Source of the DNA: Nematostella vectensis | Taxonomy: Eukaryota > Cnidaria > Anthozoa > Actiniaria > Edwardsiidae | DNA length: 64,000 bases | Assembly (NCBI RefSeq): GCF_932526225.1 | Contig: NC_064038.1 | Span: forward strand, 13,207,070-13,271,069 | Direction of reading: 5' to 3' | Shown: piece by piece, positions 61,901 through 64,000 of the stretch | Numbering within the stretch: position 1 is the first letter of the stretch | Layout: each line of letters starts with the position of its first letter | Program-made: the position numbers and the translations under genes | Notes under the pieces: model-generated | The model's database searches: none | Told to the model about the DNA's origin: nothing | Seen by the model: the letters and a program-made list of their open reading frames with translations, nothing else

Positions 61901-63072
61901 TAAGGCTTTCTTTGCCTCCTCCTTAGCCCTCGCTTCTTCCTCTTTTTTCTTGACTGCCTCGTACCACTTCATCTCGACTTTTCTTTCGAAGTCCCTTCGC
62001 TGGTGTTGCACAACAACGCACGCGTTAGTCATGGCACCATTCACAATCCAGTAAGCTTGATTCTTGGTTACTAAGGCTTTCTTTGCCTCATTCTTAGCTT
62101 TCGCTTCTTCCTCTTTTTTCTTGACTGCCTCGTACCACTTCATCTCGACTTTTCTTTCGAAGTCCCTTCGCTGGTGTTGCACAACAACGCACGCGTTAGT
62201 CATGGCACCACTCACAATCCAGTAAGCTTGATTCTTGGTAACTAAGGCTTTCTTTGCCTCCTCCTTAGCTCTCGCTTCTTCCTCTTTTTTCTTGACTGCC
62301 TCGTACCACTTCATCTCGACTTTCCTTTCGAAGTCCCTTCGCTGGTGTTGCACAACAACGCAAGCTTTAATCATGGCCTCACTCACGATCAATTCAGCTA
62401 GGTTATTGGTTATAAGGGCCGTCTTTTCTGCCTTATTTTCCTGCTCTTTCTCTATCAACTCTCGTTGAACGACATCGTATGCGTTAGCGATGATATTATC
62501 AACGAGAAAGCAAGCTGTATCGGTTATTAAACGCTCTTCTTTTCTTATTTGTTCTTCTTCGATCAGCTCGCCTCGAACGATATCAACCGCGTTAGATATC
62601 GCGTCAGAAACTATCAACTTAGCTTGGTCATTCAAAATATTATCCTTCTTTTCTTCCTTGGTATCTCGTTCCTTTTCGACAAGTTCCTCTTCCTTTAGCC
62701 TTTCTGCTTCAATAAGCTCGCGTTGAACGAGGACACATGCGTTAGAAATGGCATCGCCCACAAGCATTTCTGCCTGGTTATTGATGATAAGCTCGATTTT
62801 TTCTTCCCTTCTGATGCGCGCCACTTCAGATAACTCGCGTTGAACAAGGTCATATGCAGTAGCAATAGCCTCGGTTGTTAAAATATCGGCCTGCGCATTT
62901 ATCATTTGTTCAACGTGTTCTTCCCTTCGGTGGCGTGCCTCTTCAATCAACTCGAGTTGGACATTGGAAACATCTTCAGGATTGTCGCTAAAAAAACGAA
63001 CATTTTTTCCCTGTTAGGTTTCAAAATCTCCGCCTGGCTTTTGATAATAAGTTCCATCTTTTTCACCTCCAT
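35547..63072 (-). CDS. Giant repeat-scaffold protein with C-terminal CRAL-TRIO (Sec14) domain
   Basis: Twenty exons join with closing phases to 2,639 codons with stop when counted from the ATG at 62950: 60541-62950, 60003-60404, 58741-59148, 57229-57636, 56300-56707, 55374-55781, 54518-54928, 43870-44277, 43051-43458, 42229-42636, 41925-42007, 41401-41647, 40378-40722, 38818-39035, 38228-38371, 37758-37901, 37407-37496, 36875-36999, 36106-36211, 35547-35882. Residues 1-803 are amphipathic helical repeats. Residues 804-2372 are Ser-rich, disordered and exon-duplicated. Residues 2373-2638 are a CRAL-TRIO N-terminal plus Sec14-like lipid-binding domain. The C-terminal part aligns best with the Sec14 half of PTPN9/MEG2 (KNGIEIIMDMSDSAFSNIDM; VSLGG), but no phosphatase domain follows. 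An alternative start at 63072 needs one base in an A7 run. Function is unknown; lipid-linked anchoring is an inference. Confidence 0.8.
36236..36540. repeat. Intronic minisatellite resembling the adjacent splice acceptor
   Basis: Units combine 'ttacggtattatg', 'cctacaagggaaagacgatt' and 'acaacagacgatcgttgcg'. On the minus strand the true acceptor region of the exon at 36106-36211 reads ATACCGTGGTGATCGTTCTG then TGTTACAG. Units read ATACCGTAATTATCGTCTG then TCGTAG. The array begins directly next to the acceptor. Confidence 0.7.
37020..37310. repeat. (AAAC)n and (CTGT)n microsatellites
   Basis: An AAAC/AAGC/AATC tract at 37020-37230 is followed by about twelve CTGT units at 37255-37306, in one intron. 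The long Cys/Leu/Phe/Val and Lys/Gln/Thr/Asn ORFs across it are low-complexity artefacts. Confidence 0.9.
37927..37973. repeat. (GAT)n microsatellite
   Basis: About fifteen GAT units lie in the intron after the exon at 38228-38371. Confidence 0.9.
38228..39035 (-). CDS. Two Ser/Thr-rich exons of the giant gene
   Basis: Exon 38818-39035 (phase 1 to 0) encodes a Ser/Thr/Glu tract with SSSYTSETTPSQSTSQYESS. Exon 38228-38371 (phase 0 to 0) encodes IRSSVSNLLNLAWGSREVIG and an RRTSADRSAE tail. RRTS and SRRTS fit basophilic kinase sites. They connect the disordered middle to the CRAL-TRIO exons. Confidence 0.75.
38430..38810. repeat. Degenerate tandem repeat of 32-40 bp abutting a splice donor
   Basis: About ten units built on 'aaacaaaatatgtcacgcaagtcgga'. 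The donor of the exon at 38818-39035 runs into GTGAGCTTGACTTGTGTCAC on the minus strand. Its later part matches the unit core (GACTTGCGTGACAT), so the array starts within the first 10 bases of the intron. Confidence 0.7.
39660..40098. repeat. 28-bp minisatellite
   Basis: About fifteen units of GATGGTGCTAATAGTGGTGA plus TGACACAA (variants GGCACAA and GGCAAAA) merge at 40098 into a GAT-rich tract to about 40310. It lies in an intron of the giant gene. Confidence 0.95.
40378..40722 (-). CDS. Diverged member of the 408-bp exon family
   Basis: This 345-bp phase 1-1 exon shares RSDGQ, then HKNLELTATLSSSMVLT, with the amplified exons (RSEGQ, HKNLEISASLSSSMVL). It lacks their near-identity elsewhere, so it probably represents an older duplication. 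Acceptor ATTTTGCAG, donor GTAAAGG. Confidence 0.8.
40781..40931. mobile_element. hAT-type MITE
   Basis: The left end CAGGGGCGTATCCAG and right end CTGGCTACGCCGCT are near-perfect inverted repeats of the CAGGGGCGTAGCCAG type known in hAT elements. The flanks TTAACTC and TAAACTC may be the target duplication. No ORF. Confidence 0.75.
41401..42007 (-). CDS. Two short Ser-rich exons of the giant gene
   Basis: Exon 41925-42007 (phase 1 to 0; ISSLKPSSSLRSYELSTSSS) joins exon 41401-41647 (phase 0 to 1; SSPDSSRSSCLLPPSSTDSG, ending KIPRRKHRLRKG). They bridge the amplified block and the exon at 40378. The basic end could be a nuclear-localisation or membrane-binding patch. Confidence 0.7.
42229..42636 (-). 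CDS. Amplified 408-bp exon, copy 1
   Basis: Acceptor TTTGTCTTTAG, then CAGATGTG; donor CCTGAAG, then GTGAGT. Phase 1 on both sides, so copies can be added or skipped without a frame change. It encodes 136 disordered residues with QPERKREPWNSPPQE and SRSEGQ, then LSSSMVL. This copy has GEVKASPSTKQP and AVSSQAW variants. Confidence 0.85.
43051..43458 (-). CDS. Amplified 408-bp exon, copy 2
   Basis: Same boundaries, phase and length as copy 1. Distinctive residues include SETETADTSSSTTSRAR and DCSKSS. The intron on its 5' side (43459-43869) closely matches the intron between copy 1 and copy 2, so the repeat unit included flanking intron. Confidence 0.85.
43870..44277 (-). CDS. Amplified 408-bp exon, copy 3
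   Basis: Intact phase 1-1 exon. It carries RLPNNLEIS in place of HKNLEIS, a variant shared with the copies at 57229 and 58741, which are likewise followed upstream by minisatellite. That pattern groups these three as one duplication lineage. Confidence 0.85.
44400..47560. repeat. 41/42-bp minisatellite, type I, with embedded donor-like sequence
   Basis: About 75 units. On the minus strand a unit is GGTCAAGGGGGGACATCGTC, TTTTCCGGTA, GTAAGTACACCT. Many units carry GTAAGT and others GTTAGT. C-run length (5 or 6) changes unit size between 41 and 42, which opens or closes reading frames on both strands. The unit aligns with the 3' end and donor of the exon at 54518-54928. Confidence 0.95.
47560..48865. 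repeat. Minisatellite, type II (two alternating units of 43-44 bp)
   Basis: Units CTGAAAATGCTTTACTTATC/ACTCGAGTAAGACGATGCCC alternate irregularly with units CTTACTACGTGTACTTACTA/CCGGAGCTAGACGATGCCCC. The second is a diverged type I unit and keeps GTAAGT on the minus strand. The array is interrupted by the LINE and resumes at 54125. Confidence 0.95.
48983..52484 (-). pseudogene. LINE ORF2: endonuclease and reverse transcriptase, one frameshift
   Basis: The open frame starts after a stop at 52487 without an ATG. It encodes an AP-type endonuclease (WNLNGF, QGDFNARTG, TDHCSLSC), then reverse transcriptase (GFRKEHGTVDSIF, YVDFSKAFDRVPRHKL, YADDLV near 50225) and a C-terminal CTIC...HFLVKC zinc-binding motif. 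The frame stops at 50115 in a run of seven A's and continues in another frame from 50110. One extra A explains the break. Confidence 0.92.
52508..54104 (-). pseudogene. LINE ORF1: coiled coil plus SGNH esterase, one frameshift
   Basis: The N-terminal part contains helical, coiled-coil-prone sequence (ESQVSKNTIEIGEQSIDLED) followed by GPVLLLGDSVLRGI, the GDS block of an SGNH hydrolase. A one-base shift near 52897 moves the rest, including the DDIHLNN catalytic block near 52750, into another frame. Esterase-bearing ORF1 proteins are known in CR1-clade LINEs. Confidence 0.85.
54125..54517. repeat. Type II minisatellite remainder grading into degenerate units next to an exon donor
   Basis: After the LINE the homogeneous units (54125-54370) give way to increasingly divergent ones (54370-54517) that lead directly into the donor of the exon at 54518-54928. 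The gradient fits array birth at the exon boundary, with homogenisation away from it. Confidence 0.85.
54518..54928 (-). CDS. Duplicated Ser-rich exon, copy 2 (411 bp)
   Basis: Phase 1-1 exon, acceptor TTCTATTTCAG, donor GTAAGTAAAG. It encodes SSSSSDAISSGIPESLPDLT, APYEMIDLSDDSSCSS and TRSGETSSHSS. It is nearly identical to 60003-60404 but 9 bp longer in the SSVWSSSSTG segment. Confidence 0.85.
55374..55781 (-). CDS. Amplified 408-bp exon, copy 4
   Basis: Intact phase 1-1 exon. It shares NSPSQETIRDSGKSS and RLHKNLEIS with copy 5, its nearest relative. The acceptor, donor and length equal those of the other copies. Confidence 0.85.
56300..56707 (-). CDS. Amplified 408-bp exon, copy 5
   Basis: Intact phase 1-1 exon. 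Its 3' intron is nearly identical to that of copy 6 for several hundred bases (compare 55890-56299 with 56820-57228), which marks a recent tandem duplication of about 930 bp. Confidence 0.85.
57229..57636 (-). CDS. Amplified 408-bp exon, copy 6
   Basis: Intact phase 1-1 exon. Its 3' half matches copy 5 (MVHTSDDGGWSINQ), whereas its 5' half carries the RLPNNLEIS variant of copies 3 and 7. It therefore looks like a mosaic from unequal exchange or conversion. Confidence 0.85.
57770..58410. repeat. Type I minisatellite, short array between copies 6 and 7
   Basis: About fifteen units. The first five have AATGGCGGAAAAGACGATGT and lack the GTAAGT hexamer on the minus strand; later units mostly have ACTTACTACCGG and carry it. 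Confidence 0.93.
58411..58740. other. Unique intron sequence
   Basis: About 330 bp of non-repetitive AT-rich DNA before copy 7's donor. It replaces the conserved flank that follows other copies, so it marks a duplication or insertion edge. No gene is seen. Confidence 0.4.
58741..59148 (-). CDS. Amplified 408-bp exon, copy 7
   Basis: Intact phase 1-1 exon and the most diverged of the seven near its 3' end (SSPEGFEVKASRSTKQP, NNTSPEG). It follows the type I array and precedes the intron to copy 6. Its 5' flank to the minisatellite matches that of copy 6 (TCATAAAAAAAAA, CACTAGAGCTAGATGATGCC). Confidence 0.85.
59280..60002. repeat. Type I and II minisatellite between copy 7 and the exon at 60003
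   Basis: The order type I, type II, degenerate units, exon donor repeats the order seen at 44400-54517 in miniature. The last 150 bp match 54370-54517 almost base for base. Confidence 0.93.
60003..60404 (-). CDS. Duplicated Ser-rich exon, copy 1 (402 bp)
   Basis: Phase 1-1 exon with acceptor TTCTATTTCAG and donor GTAAGTAAAG. It encodes the same 134-residue segment as 54518-54928, minus three residues. It is the second coding exon of the giant gene. Confidence 0.85.
60541..63072 (-). CDS. First exon of the giant gene: tandem amphipathic-helix repeats
   Basis: It contains five older repeats of about 45-60 residues (AEMLVGDAISNACVLVQREL, AKLIVSDAISNAVDIVRGEL), then ten 57-residue repeats, eight of them nearly identical (NQAYWIVSGAMTNACVVVQH, RRDFERKVEMKWYEAVKKKE). 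The 171-bp units span about 60800-62435. Each pairs a hydrophobic helix with a charged, coiled-coil-like arm. The ORF is open from 62950. A better repeat-like start, MEVKKMELIIKSQAEIL, lies at 63072 but is one base out of frame across seven A's at 62990-62996. Donor GCG, then GTAAGATG, phase 1. Confidence 0.8.
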
Positions 63073-64000
63073 TCATGTTCAAACATAGCAAACTGATAGA
63101 ATTTTGCAAACGGTATTATGAACAATAGAACTAAGAAAATGTAACCTTTCTTAATGTAAACGATAGACTGGTATAAATTCAAAATAAATAAATCGCAACT
63201 AACTTTTGCAACACCCTGTGCGCGCAATTAAGATCCTTCAAAGTTATAATAGGTTTCTTTGTCATCTTAAAATGTATTTAATATACATAAAAGACAGTGT
63301 GTTGCTTATACTACGTAACACGTCAGGTAATACAAAGTGCTTCTGGCGTTTCCAAATAATTATTACAAGTGCAGATATTTTATTGCACATTGTAGAACTA
63401 CGTCAGATATTTCAAGTTGCAACAATGATTAAAAAGGTCATCAGGTAATACAATCTGCAAACAATGTCATTACAGAGTGCATCACGTATTACAATCTGCA
63501 AACAATGCCATTACAGAGTGCACCAGGTATAGCAAGCAGTAATGATATAGATATAGCAACATTTTCTTATTACAAAGTGCGTTAGTACAAGGTTGTCATT
63601 TGATTGAATCTTATCTAGTGTGAACAACCCAACATAGAGGCAACCTCCGCGAAAAAAAATGTCTACGCATGAGGTAGCTTGGGGCCCTGAGACGAGCTCA
63701 CAAGCCACAGTAAACTTGCTCAAAACACGGTCTCCGTTGAAATAGGTTCATACAACAGGCTATTAAATATGCTAGTTAAATATAAGAATGTAAACAAGAA
63801 GAACATAATTAATAAAAGCAGTTATGTTTATAATTATGACAATAAGAATATTGACCTTAACCTATATGAGGAATAAAGAGAACAAATAGTGCTGCAAGCG
63901 TGATAAATGCGAGGATTAAAGATAAACCGCACCACCGACCCTTACTGGATATAGAACAAATGCTTGCGTTAGTGAGAGCAACCTTCTGTGGGATATCCAC
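63073..64000. other. Upstream flank of the giant gene, no gene seen
   Basis: AT-rich DNA. A loose repeat 'acagagtgcatcacgtattacaatctgcaaacaatg' recurs about three times at 63440-63540. No exon is convincing, and the 70-codon minus ORF at 63511-63723 has no support. Confidence 0.4.

Noticed and set aside
63511-63723. A 70-codon minus-strand ORF upstream of the giant gene
   Set aside because: No recognisable sequence, splice site or repeat similarity to the gene's N-terminus.

Overview
The window is intron-rich animal DNA. Splice sites are GT/AG, TICRR and RASA1 are metazoan genes, and simple repeats, minisatellites and several transposon classes are dense. The repeat types (a Crypton-type tyrosine recombinase, a CR1-like LINE, a Penelope-type hammerhead motif) and the level of protein similarity suggest a cnidarian, probably a sea anemone or other anthozoan. 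That identification is an inference. I read splice junctions by eye, and the reading phases close across every exon of the two complete gene models.

Layout. (1) 61-9417, minus: a RASA1 (p120 RasGAP) orthologue, twelve exons covering SH2-SH3-SH2-PH and the start of C2. The RasGAP catalytic domain lies off the left edge. (2) 9418-11058: promoter side of RASA1 with a fold-back element. (3) 11059-24432, minus: a complete TICRR (Treslin) orthologue, 17 exons and 1,841 codons. One intron holds a 29/31-bp minisatellite with a TTAGGG core in each unit. (4) 24433-29440: a MITE, an unrecognised plus-strand gene, and a hammerhead ribozyme motif that is complete by eye. (5) 29441-35490: decayed duplicate exons of the next gene, separated by a block of about 4.8 kb with inverted ends. 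That block contains a 101-bp tandem repeat and a broken Crypton recombinase gene. (6) 35547-63072, minus: one very large gene of 20 inferred exons and about 2,638 codons. It joins a helical repeat region, tandemly amplified Ser-rich exons and a C-terminal CRAL-TRIO/Sec14 domain. Its introns carry several kilobases of minisatellite, one array of which was split by a 5.3-kb CR1-like LINE.

The most unusual signal is recurrent. Several intronic minisatellites look like amplified copies of a neighbouring exon/intron junction, so their units carry splice-site sequence. This is seen at three 5' splice sites and one 3' splice site, in two unrelated genes. In the large gene the amplification extends to whole exons: a 408-bp phase 1-1 exon is present seven times, plus one diverged relative, and a second phase 1-1 exon twice. 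The five least diverged N-terminal helices of this gene resemble the RII-docking helices of A-kinase anchoring proteins. A PKA-anchoring, lipid-binding scaffold is therefore a testable hypothesis.
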